DNA of 64,000 bases from an uncultured Acidimicrobiales bacterium (GCA_938015295.1 CALLQB010000059.1:1-64000); one strand, 5' to 3'; shown: positions 38,751 through 48,947, counted from the first letter of the stretch. The notes: generated by a model not told the origin, from the sequence alone. Numbers and translations: made by a program.

Positions 38751-39593
38751 ATGCTTGGCATCGTCACCGACAGCGCGTCAGACCTCGAACAATCAGACAC
38801 CACCACCCTCGGGATCGAGGTGGTTCCACTCTCGATCCGATTTGGCGACAGCGAATACGTCGATGGTGTCGACCTCTCAATCGACCAGTTTTACGAAAAA
38901 CTGGCGTCTTCGGAAGACCTTCCCGAAACGGCTGCACCAGCGCCAGGCGCATTTGTCGAAGCGTATGAACGGCTCAAGGCCAAAGGCGCGACCGAAATCG
39001 TCACCATCAACCTTTCCTCTGCGCTTTCAGCAACGATGCAGTCAGCGATTACCGCCGCGGAAATGATCGACGGCGTCGACGTGCACGTTGTCGACTCCAA
39101 AAGCATCACTGGTGGCCTTGGCAACATGGTGCTGAGCGCCGCAAGCGCCGCCGCCGACGGAGCCAGTGCCGCCGACGTTGTGGCGGCCATTGAATCGCAG
39201 CGCACACGCACCCGTGTCTACGGCGCACTCGACACGCTCGAGAACTTGAAGAAGGGCGGCCGCATCGGTGGTGCCCAAGCGATGTTAGGCACGATGCTCT
39301 CGGTGAAACCGCTACTTGACCTGAGCTCTGGCGAAGTCGAAGAAGCCGGTCGTCAACGCACCCGAAAGAAAGCAATGGGCTGGGTCCGAGAGAAACTCAT
39401 CGAAGCAGGGCCCAACGCCGAACATCTCACCGTGCTTCACGGCAATGCCCCTGACATCGACGACTTTCTGGCACTGATCAAAGACGATGTCGATGTCGCC
39501 AGTCTTCGCATTGGCAAGATCGGGCCGGTTATCGGCACCCATGGCGGGCCACGAGTACTCGGCATCGCCTACCAAATACCAGCAACATCATGA
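38751..39593 (+). CDS. DegV family protein
   Basis: LGIVTDSASDLEQSD...VTINLSSALSATMQSA...KKGGRIGGAQAMLGTMLSVKPLL. Confidence 0.93.
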   Translation: MLGIVTDSASDLEQSDTTTLGIEVVPLSIRFGDSEYVDGVDLSIDQFYEKLASSEDLPETAAPAPGAFVEAYERLKAKGATEIVTINLSSALSATMQSAITAAEMIDGVDVHVVDSKSITGGLGNMVLSAASAAADGASAADVVAAIESQRTRTRVYGALDTLENLKKGGRIGGAQAMLGTMLSVKPLLDLSSGEVEEAGRQRTRKKAMGWVREKLIEAGPNAEHLTVLHGNAPDIDDFLALIKDDVDVASLRIGKIGPVIGTHGGPRVLGIAYQIPATS

Positions 39594-39648
39594 GCGGTAG
39601 CTTTAGGCGCGGAGTAGCACTAGCCAACTCCCGTTAGCGTCGGTACCG

Positions 39649-41286
39649 GTGAGCAACGCAGTACCCCCTCTGACAACCTCGACCCGAGCAGGAACCCTGC
39701 TCGGTGATCGCTACCGTTTTCAACAGCTCATCGCTACCGGTGGCATGGCACAGGTTTGGAAGGCGACCGACGAGGTTCTTGGACGTTCGGTCGCTGTCAA
39801 GGTGCTCCACGAACACCTTGCCGACGATAGTTCGTTCATCGCTCGGTTCAAGTCCGAAGCCGTGTCGGCGGCTCGCCTGAACCATCGAAATATCGTCGCC
39901 ATCTACGACACGGTCAGCGATAGTGGCATCGAAGCAATCGTGATGGAGCTCATCGAAGGGCGAACGCTACGCGATCTTCTCGACGAACGCGGTCCAACCG
40001 ATGTCAACGAGGTTGTGCGCATCATCAGCGATGTCTGCGAAGCGCTCGACGTGGCGCACGGCGCTGGAGTTGTGCACCGCGACATCAAACCGTCGAACGT
40101 ACTGTTGTCTACCGATGGCCGGGTGGTGGTCACCGACTTCGGCATCGCGAAAGCCGAGCAGTCACTCGACCTCACACAGACCGGCGACGTTATGGGTACG
40201 GCCAAGTACCTGGCTCCCGAGCAGGTACATGGCGAAGATGTCGATGGGCGCGCCGATCTCTACAGTTTGGGTGTGGTGCTCTATGAGGCTGTCTGCGGCC
40301 GACCACCCTTCGATGCAGGAACCCAACTCGCTACCGCAATTGCCCGCACAACCACCGACCCTCCTGCCCCTCGAAACATCCAACCGGGCTGTTCGAAGCA
40401 ACTCGAACAAGTCATTCTTCGATCGATCAGACGCAATCGTGAGAAGCGCTACGACTCCGGAAGCGCGTTCCGACTCGCTCTCACCGAGGCGGTAGCCGAA
40501 GGCGGTGTGCCTGCCGACCGAGATGCGGCGATAAGCGCCCCGACAATCGACCTGAGGGTGCCTGCAGCGAACCCAGCGGCCAACCCCACCGCCAACTTCG
40601 CCCGGTCCGAGCGCGGGTGGCTCATCCCTGCTGTTGCCCTCCTCGTGCTTAGCGGCGGATTGATCCTGGCAGCGGTGTTCTTTGGCGGCACCGAAGCCGG
40701 CCGCGACATTGTTCGCGACACCGCAGGCGCAGTGGGTATTGGCGATCCGGATGAGCCGAGCGAGTCTGCCGACGACTCGATCGAGGTTCTTGGTGAGACA
40801 GAATCGGCCAGCGACGAAGACACCACCACCGAGCCTCCTTTGGCACAAATAGAGTTGGCCGCGTCGTTTGACCCACTCGGCGACGGTACCGAACACAACG
40901 ACAAGGTCGCCTTACTGTCCGACGGCAATCCGGCGACGTTCTGGCGTACCGAGCGATATGCCACCAACAACTTCGGCAATCTCAAGACGGGCGTGGGTGC
41001 GTGGGTCTCGCTGAACGAGTCACTCGACATTTCCTCGCTCGAGATCGATTCGCCGAACAACAACTGGTCCGTCGCAATTTTTGCGGCTGACGGCACAACT
41101 CCGCCGCAAACACTCGACGCATGGGGCGAACCGTTGGCAACCGTGAACGAGATTTCCGCCGGCACGGCTGTTATCGACCTCGACGGCAGCGCTGCGGACT
41201 CGGTGTTGATTTGGATCACCGATCTTGGCGACGGTGCCACGCCTATTCGCATGGAGATCAGCGAGATCCGCCTCAGCGGCTCCTAG
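39649..41286 (+). CDS. serine/threonine protein kinase with TM helix and extracytoplasmic discoidin-like domain
   Basis: Kinase motifs VVHRDIKPSNVLL, DFGIAKAE, TAKYLAPEQ; single TM; C-terminal F5/8C-like region. Confidence 0.9.
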   Translation: MSNAVPPLTTSTRAGTLLGDRYRFQQLIATGGMAQVWKATDEVLGRSVAVKVLHEHLADDSSFIARFKSEAVSAARLNHRNIVAIYDTVSDSGIEAIVMELIEGRTLRDLLDERGPTDVNEVVRIISDVCEALDVAHGAGVVHRDIKPSNVLLSTDGRVVVTDFGIAKAEQSLDLTQTGDVMGTAKYLAPEQVHGEDVDGRADLYSLGVVLYEAVCGRPPFDAGTQLATAIARTTTDPPAPRNIQPGCSKQLEQVILRSIRRNREKRYDSGSAFRLALTEAVAEGGVPADRDAAISAPTIDLRVPAANPAANPTANFARSERGWLIPAVALLVLSGGLILAAVFFGGTEAGRDIVRDTAGAVGIGDPDEPSESADDSIEVLGETESASDEDTTTEPPLAQIELAASFDPLGDGTEHNDKVALLSDGNPATFWRTERYATNNFGNLKTGVGAWVSLNESLDISSLEIDSPNNNWSVAIFAADGTTPPQTLDAWGEPLATVNEISAGTAVIDLDGSAADSVLIWITDLGDGATPIRMEISEIRLSGS

Positions 41287-41389
41287 ACCCGGCACCTATC
41301 CGAGTTCGCTCTTGCGACAGACATGACCCCAAACGGGCTTCGGACGGCGCTAGGTTACAACGATCAATACTGACGCCGAAGACCTCGCA

Positions 41390-41944
41390 TTGGTCGAGGC
41401 GGCGCAGCAGGGGGATCAGGCGGCACTCGACGCTCTTCTGCGGCGCCACTACGACCGCATTTACGCCGTTTGTCGGCGTTTGGCTGGCAATGAGGCCGAC
41501 GCGCTCGATGGCGCGCAAGAGGCGTTGATCACGATTGCCAAACGGCTCGACCGTTTTGACGGCCGTGCGAAGTTCAGCACTTGGGCCTACCGCGTCGCCA
41601 CCAACGCGTGCCTCGATGAGATGCGTCGGCGCGGTCGCCGACCTGTACCCGGCCTACCCGAATTCGAGGTCGACGTGACTCCCCTGCACGCGGCTGGTGG
41701 TGCGAGCGGCCACGACGAGAACATCGTCAACCAGATGACCGTTGAGAGCGCGTTGCAACAGTTGCCTGAGGACTACCGTTCGGCGGTGGTGCTTCGCGAT
41801 ATTGCCGACATGGACTATGCGCAGATCGCAGAGGTACTCGAAATCCCCCCGGGCACCGTACGATCTCGGATTGCGCGTGGCCGTTCGGCTCTCGCTGAAA
41901 TTCTCGGGAACCAGAAGCTGCCCGGAGAACGTCCAAGTCCCTGA
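41390..41944 (+). CDS. RNA polymerase sigma factor, ECF type
   Basis: Sigma-70 region 2 (KRLDRFDGRAKFSTWAYRVATNACLDEMRRRGRR) and region 4 (LPEDYRSAVVLRDIADMDYAQIAEVLEIPPGTVRSRIARGRSAL). True start may be a little upstream. Confidence 0.92.
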   Translation: MVEAAQQGDQAALDALLRRHYDRIYAVCRRLAGNEADALDGAQEALITIAKRLDRFDGRAKFSTWAYRVATNACLDEMRRRGRRPVPGLPEFEVDVTPLHAAGGASGHDENIVNQMTVESALQQLPEDYRSAVVLRDIADMDYAQIAEVLEIPPGTVRSRIARGRSALAEILGNQKLPGERPSP

Positions 41945-41949
41945 ACCCT

Positions 41950-42933
41950 ATGACCTCTTTCGACCCCTCCTCTGACGAACTTGTTTCGGCGTATATCGAT
42001 GGCGAAGCCACCGCGGCCGAAGTCGCGCTCGTCGAAGCCGACCCAACGCTGCTGGCTCGAGTTGCGCACTACCGGGCGATCGCTGAGGTGGTGGCGTCTC
42101 CCCCACCCGCTCCGAGCGCCGAAGCTCGCGAAGCCGCTATCGCTGCCGCTCTTGGCGCCTCGACTACCTCGAAGAAGGTCACCAGTCTCGCACCAATCCA
42201 ACAGCGCCGCAGCCGCTTCGCCAACCAAAAGGCCATGGTGCTGTCTGCGGCCGCGGTGTTACTGGTGCTCTTTCTTGGGGTCGCGGTTGTGTCGAATCTT
42301 TCTGGCAACGACAGCCAGGACACAGCGAGTGCCGGTGATGCCACCAGCGACGCCGCCGAAACCGATAGCGAGGACACGGGTCGTCTCACCACCGAATCTG
42401 CCGACATGGCCGACGATGACGGTGGGTCGATTGCCGGGTCCTCCGCCGCAGCAGAGTCGGGTCTGGACGCAGCTGGAGAAGACGAAGCGATGGAAGAAGA
42501 AGCCATGGAAGAAGAAGCCGAAGAAGAGGCGATGGAAGAAGAACCAGATGCACTCTTCGCCGACGACGCGGTAACCGAAGAGGCAGCTTCCGATACACCA
42601 GCCGATGAACCCACCGCCAGCACCATCCGCTCCTTCGGGTCCCTTGAAGAACTCCTAGCCACCGTGAGCGCCGAGCAGGACAACCGCCAACAACAGGCAC
42701 CCGAGACACCAGCGGTGACCTCGCCCGACACGCTGGCAAAGATCGAACAATGCCGGGCCGACGACGGTCTTAACACCAACTCGCTGGTGTTTGTCGAGGC
42801 AGCAGTGCTCCGTGACACCACGGCAAATGGCGACGATGCAAGTATCGACGTGTTGATCTATCGCGACGAGCTGCTCGATACGACAGCGTTTATTCAGGTC
42901 TTCGACGCTGCCGATTGCAGCAGAATCCAGTAA
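41950..42933 (+). CDS. anti-sigma-factor-like membrane protein with acidic repeats
   Basis: Directly follows the ECF sigma; single TM (VLSAAAVLLVLFLGVAVV); EEEAMEEEAEEEAMEEE stretch. Confidence 0.75.
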   Translation: MTSFDPSSDELVSAYIDGEATAAEVALVEADPTLLARVAHYRAIAEVVASPPPAPSAEAREAAIAAALGASTTSKKVTSLAPIQQRRSRFANQKAMVLSAAAVLLVLFLGVAVVSNLSGNDSQDTASAGDATSDAAETDSEDTGRLTTESADMADDDGGSIAGSSAAAESGLDAAGEDEAMEEEAMEEEAEEEAMEEEPDALFADDAVTEEAASDTPADEPTASTIRSFGSLEELLATVSAEQDNRQQQAPETPAVTSPDTLAKIEQCRADDGLNTNSLVFVEAAVLRDTTANGDDASIDVLIYRDELLDTTAFIQVFDAADCSRIQ

Positions 42934-43029
42934 CCCGTCGCTCCGCAGGCCCAGTCGGGCGGCCGGTAATCTTGTGTCCGATCACCGCCGACGGTGAAAA
43001 TCGGACGCCCAGGCCATTATGATCGCTGC

Positions 43030-43386
43030 ATGGCTGAACACGTTCCAACCGAGTCATCGTTCGACTCCCTGTCCACGGCGACCAAAGAAGAAACCGATTG
43101 GCCCAGCCAGATCACGTCTTCGATCGTCGGCTACATCGATCAGGTTCGGGCGAAGACCACCAAGCCCGCCATTGTGGCAAGCCGTGCGCTCGTCTTTGGT
43201 TTGCTGATTTTGCTGTTTGTTCCGGTCGCTCTGGTGCTGTTGGCCGTCACCCTCATCCGATCGACGTCGTTTCTCTACGCGCTTGCCTCAGACACGCACG
43301 CCGTGTGGGCGTCCTATGCCACGTGGGGTGCAATCCTGCTTTTGGTCGGCCTGTTTATTTTCAATAAGCGGAAGGCTGCGGCCTGA
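43030..43386 (+). CDS. small two-TM membrane protein (putative holin-X/phage-holin superfamily-like)
   Basis: Two hydrophobic segments; ATG at 43030. Confidence 0.55.
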   Translation: MAEHVPTESSFDSLSTATKEETDWPSQITSSIVGYIDQVRAKTTKPAIVASRALVFGLLILLFVPVALVLLAVTLIRSTSFLYALASDTHAVWASYATWGAILLLVGLFIFNKRKAAA

Positions 43387-43432
43387 AATCGGGTTTACGG
43401 CCACAACAATTCACGACTGAAAACACGAGTTC

Positions 43433-44395
43433 ATGACCGAAGTACGGCAAGTAACCATTATCGGCTCGGGTCCCGCCGGCCTCACCGCAGCCATCTATAC
43501 CGCTCGCGCCAACCTTGCGCCACTGGTCCTCGAAGGCGAACCGTCATCAACAAGCGATCAGCCTGGTGGGCAGTTGATGCTCACCACCGATGTCGAGAAC
43601 TTTCCCGGCTTTCCTGAAGGAATCATGGGCCCTGAGCTCATGATGAATTTCCGCACCCAAGCGGCACGGTTCGGCGCACAAATCGAAACCGTCAAGGCAT
43701 CAAGAGTCGACCTCTCAGAACGGCCATTTAAGATCTGGGTAGGCGACACCGAAGCCGAGCCCACCTACCTCAGCGAAAGCATCATTATCTCGACCGGCGC
43801 ACAGTCACTCATGCTCGGCCTCGAAAACGAAGCACGCCTCATGGGGTACGGCGTCTCGACCTGTGCCACGTGCGACGGCTTCTTCTTCCGTGATCAAGAA
43901 ATCGCTGTCGTAGGCGGTGGCGACTCGGCACTTGAAGAAGCTGGCTTCCTCACCCGCTTTGCGTCGAAGGTCACACTTATCGTGCGTCGCGACGAGTTGC
44001 GGGCTTCGAAGATCATGCAGGACCGGGCGCTTGCGAACGACAAGATCGAAATCCTCTGGAATCACCGGGTCACCGATGTGCTCGGAGAATCGAAGGTGGC
44101 ATCGCTGACCTTGGAGAACACCCAGACCGGCGAGCCGAGCAGCCTCGATGTTTCGGGCATGTTCGTGGCGATTGGGCATCGACCCAACACCTCGTTGTTC
44201 GAAGGACAGCTCGACATGAAAGACAACGGCTACCTGGTTGTCGAACCTGGCACCACTCGCACCAAGATCCCTGGTGTGTTCATTAGTGGCGATGTGCAGG
44301 ACGACTACTACCGCCAGGCAATCACCGCTGCCGGTAGTGGCTGCATGGCAGCAATCGACGCCGAGCGGTGGCTTGAAGCCCAACACGATGCGTAG
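43433..44395 (+). CDS. trxB: thioredoxin reductase
   Basis: IIGSGPAGLTAAIYTARANLAPLVLEG; CATCDGFFFRDQEIAVVGGGDSA. Confidence 0.97.
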   Translation: MTEVRQVTIIGSGPAGLTAAIYTARANLAPLVLEGEPSSTSDQPGGQLMLTTDVENFPGFPEGIMGPELMMNFRTQAARFGAQIETVKASRVDLSERPFKIWVGDTEAEPTYLSESIIISTGAQSLMLGLENEARLMGYGVSTCATCDGFFFRDQEIAVVGGGDSALEEAGFLTRFASKVTLIVRRDELRASKIMQDRALANDKIEILWNHRVTDVLGESKVASLTLENTQTGEPSSLDVSGMFVAIGHRPNTSLFEGQLDMKDNGYLVVEPGTTRTKIPGVFISGDVQDDYYRQAITAAGSGCMAAIDAERWLEAQHDA

Positions 44396-44500
44396 GTTCG
44401 AGAACCGCATCGGGAATGTCTCTCGGACTGCGGTGGTTCTTAGCAGTACAGTACAAACAACAGTGCAATTTTTTGACAACAGCGACGCAGGAGGCCCCCA

Positions 44501-44827
44501 ATGGGCGATGCAGTAACCACCCTCTCTGAAGGTTCATTCGACGAAGAGATTGCCGCGGGCGACGAGCCCGTGCTTGTGGACTTTTGGGCTGAATGGTGCG
44601 GCCCCTGCAAGATGATCGCACCCGTGCTCGATGAGATCGCTGGCGAGCAGGTGGGCAAGCTCAAGATTGCCAAACTCAACGTCGACGAAGCGCCCGAAAT
44701 CGCTCGACGCTTCGAAGTCATGAGTATCCCCACCCTCATTCTGTTCAAGGATGGCGAACCAGCGAAACGCATCGTGGGCGCCAAGGGCAAGGCTCAGCTT
44801 CTCGAAGAAATCGGCGAATTTCTCTAG
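44501..44827 (+). CDS. trxA: thioredoxin
   Basis: VLVDFWAEWCGPCKMIAPVLDEIA. Confidence 0.97.
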   Translation: MGDAVTTLSEGSFDEEIAAGDEPVLVDFWAEWCGPCKMIAPVLDEIAGEQVGKLKIAKLNVDEAPEIARRFEVMSIPTLILFKDGEPAKRIVGAKGKAQLLEEIGEFL

Positions 44828-44967
44828 AGGTTCCGTGGCCGGGTATTCCGGTTTGGAGTGAACCTTTCTTTCACAGCCGTCGTCCCTTGAGGCGGCGGCT
44901 GTTTCGCGTCTTCGTGGCACTAAACTGACTTTTCCGCCGCCCACCCTTCACTTGGATCCACTCTGTC

Positions 44968-45954
44968 GTGACCATCCCCGGTCTACCTCTCCAGCTAGGA
45001 AGCACGGGCGAGCCTGTCGTCGACCTTCATCGCCGACTCGCGGCCGCTGGGTTCGGCGGTGCCACTGACGATCGTCGCCACTTCTGCGAATTGACCGAAG
45101 CGTGTGTTGTCGCGTTCCAGACCGATCGCAAGATCGAACCGAGCGGCATTGTTTCCGACGCAACATGGACAGCGCTCGTCGAGGCTGGCTACAAGCTGAG
45201 CGACCGGCGCCTGTACCACCGCTCGCCAATGATGCGTGGTGACGACGTCGCTGAGCTGCAGCTACAGCTCGGTTCGCTCGGCTTCGATGCCGGGTGGATC
45301 GATGGCATCTTCGGTCCCGACACCGCTGCCGCCCTGATCGATTTCCAGCGAAACGCAGGACTGGCGGTCGATGGCATTGCCGGCGTCGACACCTACCGGA
45401 GTCTCAAGCGCCTTGGCGCCAAAAGCGCACGCACAACCACGGTGGCGTCGCTTCGGGAGTTCGAACAACTCAACACTAACCACGGCCTGCAGGGCCGCAA
45501 GATAGCCGTCGGTGAACAAGAAGGTCTCGCCCCGCTAGTGCGCGCGATCGTCCGCTTGCTTCGCCAAAGTGGTGCCGACGTCCTCGAATTGCATACCCCC
45601 CACGCCGACCGCCAGGCCCGGGCAGCAAACGAGTTCGACGCCGAACTGTTTCTTGGGCTCACGATGCTCAGTGAGCCCGGTTGCGAGGCGCACTTCTTCT
45701 CCACGACCGGATTCGAAAGCTCGGGCGGTCGCCGTCTTGCTGAAGGGCTGGCCGAAGCACTTCCGCCACTGCTAGGCAACAGCATTGGCCAAACCGAGGG
45801 CCGCCGCGACCCCATCTTGCGCGGCACTCGAATGCCCGCAGTCGACTGCCGCATTGGTCCTCCACCGTTGGTCGTTCAGCACGTGAGCGAGCTCGCAGAG
45901 GCCATCTTCACCACGGTTGAGGGTTGGTGGAGCGAACCCTTGACCAACGGCTGA
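44968..45954 (+). CDS. CwlM-like protein: two peptidoglycan-binding domains plus amidase_3-like domain
   Basis: Two PG_binding_1-like repeats (LGSTGEPVVDLHRRLAAAGF; RGDDVAELQLQLGSLGFDAGWIDGIFGPDTAAAL); position between trxA and parB as in mycobacterial cwlM. Confidence 0.75.
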   Translation: MTIPGLPLQLGSTGEPVVDLHRRLAAAGFGGATDDRRHFCELTEACVVAFQTDRKIEPSGIVSDATWTALVEAGYKLSDRRLYHRSPMMRGDDVAELQLQLGSLGFDAGWIDGIFGPDTAAALIDFQRNAGLAVDGIAGVDTYRSLKRLGAKSARTTTVASLREFEQLNTNHGLQGRKIAVGEQEGLAPLVRAIVRLLRQSGADVLELHTPHADRQARAANEFDAELFLGLTMLSEPGCEAHFFSTTGFESSGGRRLAEGLAEALPPLLGNSIGQTEGRRDPILRGTRMPAVDCRIGPPPLVVQHVSELAEAIFTTVEGWWSEPLTNG

Positions 45955-45963
45955 ACTTCAGGG

Positions 45964-45972
45964 TTATACACA
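45964..45972 (+). promoter_or_regulatory. DnaA box TTATACACA
   Basis: Perfect match to TTATNCACA in the cwlM/parB convergent gap. Confidence 0.55.
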
Positions 45973-46070
45973 CCGTTCTCCCCAGATGGGGATAACTTGT
46001 ACGGGCGTCATAGCCTCTAGTGCCGCTGAAGTGTTTAAGCACTGTACGTGAACTAATTTGCCCGAACGAT

Positions 46071-47060
46071 TTACTCTACGTGAGATTCGCCGGTTACCAC
46101 AAGCCTTGCGATGCGTTCGAGGTCGTCGAGATCGGCAAACTCGACCACGATCTTGCCGTGCTTTGCTCCCATCTCGACGGCTACTCGAGTGTCAAGCCGG
46201 TCGGCGAGGAGTTGTTCAAGATCGAGCAATGCTGCCGAGCGTGTACCAGTGGCGCGGTCGCGCCGGACACTCGTTGGCGACGGGTCATTGTCGAGCCCGG
46301 TCGGAGTTCGATCACCGCCCGGTGCAGACGAGGATGGCACCTCGCGGGGACTATCGCCACGGACAACAGCTTCGGCCTGACGGACGGTCATTCCCTCGGC
46401 AACGATCCGAGTCGCCAGTTCTTCCTGCAGTTTTGGGCTGTCGACAACCACCAAAGCACGGGCATGCCCAGCGCTGAGAAGCCCGTCGACCAACAGCCGT
46501 TGCACCGGGGTCGTGAGGTGCAGCAGCCGAAGTGTGTTCGCAACACCCGATCTACTCTTGCCCACCCGAGATGCGACCTCGTCTTGTGTCAGCCCAAAAT
46601 CCTCGATCAGTTGCTGGTACGCAGCAGCTTCCTCAATCGCATTGAGATCCTGGCGATGCAAGTTCTCGACGATCGCATGCTCAAGCGAGACCTGGTCGTC
46701 GACGGTACGGATGATGGCCGGGATCGTGGTGAGCCCCGCTCGCTTGGCCGACCGCCACCGCCGCTCGCCAGCGATAAGTTCGTAGCCCTCGTCGGTCGGA
46801 CGGACGAGAATCGGCTGAAGGACCCCGAGTTCGCGTATCGACGAGGTCAGCGAAACGAGGCTTTCCTCATCGAAATGATCGCGGGGTTGTAACTTGTTCG
46901 GGACCACTGCCTCGATAGGCAACTCTTGTAGAGCGCCTGCATCGTCGGAAAGCGATACTTCGTTCGGGATGAGTGCTCCGAGCCCTCGACCTAAGCCGCT
47001 TTTTCTTGACATATCGTTCGTGCCTTTCACCGTCTCGGTTGAGGTAGCTGTTTGGGTCAC
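46071..47060 (-). CDS. parB: chromosome-partitioning protein ParB
   Basis: GRGLGALIPNE; GVLQPILVRPTDEGYELIAGERRWRSAKRAGLTTIPAI. Confidence 0.96.
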   Translation of the reverse strand: MTQTATSTETVKGTNDMSRKSGLGRGLGALIPNEVSLSDDAGALQELPIEAVVPNKLQPRDHFDEESLVSLTSSIRELGVLQPILVRPTDEGYELIAGERRWRSAKRAGLTTIPAIIRTVDDQVSLEHAIVENLHRQDLNAIEEAAAYQQLIEDFGLTQDEVASRVGKSRSGVANTLRLLHLTTPVQRLLVDGLLSAGHARALVVVDSPKLQEELATRIVAEGMTVRQAEAVVRGDSPREVPSSSAPGGDRTPTGLDNDPSPTSVRRDRATGTRSAALLDLEQLLADRLDTRVAVEMGAKHGKIVVEFADLDDLERIARLVVTGESHVE

Positions 47061-48094
47061 CCGTCGACACCTGAAACTTCTTTGGCCAAGTCACGGTAAG
47101 CCAGCGCACCTCGCGACGTGGGGTCGAACACATTGATGGGCTGCCCAAACGACGGGGCCTCAGAGAGTCGCACGGAGCGGGGAATGACCTGACGGCAAAC
47201 GACCGGACCAAAGTGGTCTCGAACCTCTTTTGCCACCTGCGACGCGAGTTTTGTTCGAGCATCAAACATGACCAATACGATGGTGCTCAGGTCAAGCGTC
47301 GGATTGAGGTTCTTCTTGACCAGGTCAACGTTTCGAAGAAGTTGGCCCAGTCCTTCAAGTGCGTAGTATTCGCACTGAATCGGAACCAATACCTCGGTAG
47401 CTGCTGTGAGCCCGTTGACGGTAAGAAGGCCGAGCGATGGGGGACAGTCGATTAGTACGTAGTCGTAGTCTTCCGACACCGCCTCAATCGCCGCCTTCAA
47501 CCGGCGTTCGCGGTTAAAGGCCGGTACCAACTCGATCTCGGCGCCCGCGAGATCGAGGCTAGCTGGCGCACAAAACAGGTTCTTTACCGCTGTGGCCTCA
47601 ATACAATCCTCAAGGGGAGTGTCGTGCAAGAGCACGTCGTACATCGACGACTCGATCGACCGAGGGTTGATACCAAGACCCGTACTGGCATTCGCCTGCG
47701 GATCGAGGTCGATGATTAACGTTCGAAGTCCGAGCTCAGCGAAGCACGATCCGAGGTTGACGGTGGTTGTCGTCTTCCCAACACCGCCCTTCTGATTCGC
47801 CACAGCGAAGATACGTAAGTTGTGTCGTTTCTCGCCTGCGGCGGTGAGGTCACCTGCAGGTTCGGGGCTGTGAGGCGTGGGATCCAGCGTTTCACCAATT
47901 CGCGCACTGAATCCAGCAACCGCAGTCGACACGGGCGCCGTGTTTACTGCCTCGACCGTTGGAGCGGGCGCCGATGGAGGCGTTGGTGTAGGAGAGGACG
48001 GGGGCTGATACAACGGCGGATCTGCACTTTCTGCAGCCGGCGAACCCGCGGGGTTCGGGGCTCCTGGGGGGTTCGTACTCGGGGCATCAGACAC
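47057..48094 (-). CDS. parA: chromosome-partitioning ATPase ParA
   Basis: IFAVANQKGGVGKTTTTVNLGSCFAELGLRTLIIDLDPQANASTGLG. Confidence 0.96.
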   Translation of the reverse strand: MSDAPSTNPPGAPNPAGSPAAESADPPLYQPPSSPTPTPPSAPAPTVEAVNTAPVSTAVAGFSARIGETLDPTPHSPEPAGDLTAAGEKRHNLRIFAVANQKGGVGKTTTTVNLGSCFAELGLRTLIIDLDPQANASTGLGINPRSIESSMYDVLLHDTPLEDCIEATAVKNLFCAPASLDLAGAEIELVPAFNRERRLKAAIEAVSEDYDYVLIDCPPSLGLLTVNGLTAATEVLVPIQCEYYALEGLGQLLRNVDLVKKNLNPTLDLSTIVLVMFDARTKLASQVAKEVRDHFGPVVCRQVIPRSVRLSEAPSFGQPINVFDPTSRGALAYRDLAKEVSGVDG

Positions 48095-48228
48095 GGGCAG
48101 AATTCGCTTTCAACAGGCGTCTAGTCACCCACGAAGCCTACTGTGGACCTCTGACATTCGGTGTTAGGCCCATGAATAATTTCTGACAGCGTCCCACATA
48201 AGAAGCGAGTGGGGGCGCAGTACGGGTG

Positions 48229-48244
48229 TGTTTCACGTGAAACA
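48229..48244 (+). promoter_or_regulatory. parS site 1
   Basis: tgtttcacgtgaaaca, perfect match to the conserved parS palindrome. Confidence 0.93.
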
Positions 48245-48296
48245 GCCATTTTTGTCGGACAAGTGGTGCCACGGAGATCGAGTTGCAGGTTCGGGT

Positions 48297-48312
48297 TGTT
48301 TCACGTGAAACG
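48297..48312 (+). promoter_or_regulatory. parS site 2
   Basis: tgtttcacgtgaaacg, one terminal mismatch. Confidence 0.9.
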
Positions 48313-48323
48313 TCGCCTGGCCA

Positions 48324-48947
48324 CTACGAAAACAGTAGTCGTTTCTCCGGCACACCCACGCGCCGCGGATAGCGGCTATCGAGTGGTTCGGTCTTTCGAA
48401 AGGCGCGGTAGTGGCCTTCTGCCCCATTCCACGCATCCTCGAGACGCAAAGACACCAGAGTTAGACCATCGGCAGGCCACCGTGCATCACCGCCATCAGG
48501 CGGCTCGCTTACCACCAGTACGCCGCCCACCCGAAGGAACGCCGAACCGATCTCGGCGGTGACGGCGGGTTTCGCAAAACCTCTCGCCGTAACAAGGTCC
48601 TGTTGTTCTCGTAAGTCCGCCAAGCGTCCCAACTCCTCACCTCGACCGCCGACCACCGATACCCGCCCGGCGAACGTCTCGTCTTCGATCGCTAGGGACA
48701 GGTGCTCCTGGCTGCGCTGGCGGGCATCCAAGAGCCGCCAAGTCGACGAGGGGAAGTCTGTGGCCAGCACGAGCCCCGGTAAGCCACCCCCCGATCCCAG
48801 ATCTAACGCTAGGCATGTCTCGGAGGCGAGCAGCTCACGAACGCAGGGGCTATCTGCAAACCCCTGAGCGTGTTCGGTATGAAAACGCAAAGACGCCGGG
48901 CCAATCAGCCCGACGTCTTGTGCTTTTTCCATCCAGTTACCCATCAT
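48324..48947 (-). CDS. rsmG: 16S rRNA (guanine-N7)-methyltransferase
   Basis: CLALDLGSGGGLPGLVLATDFPSSTWRLLDARQRS; synteny with parA/jag. Confidence 0.93.
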   Translation of the reverse strand: MMGNWMEKAQDVGLIGPASLRFHTEHAQGFADSPCVRELLASETCLALDLGSGGGLPGLVLATDFPSSTWRLLDARQRSQEHLSLAIEDETFAGRVSVVGGRGEELGRLADLREQQDLVTARGFAKPAVTAEIGSAFLRVGGVLVVSEPPDGGDARWPADGLTLVSLRLEDAWNGAEGHYRAFRKTEPLDSRYPRRVGVPEKRLLFS

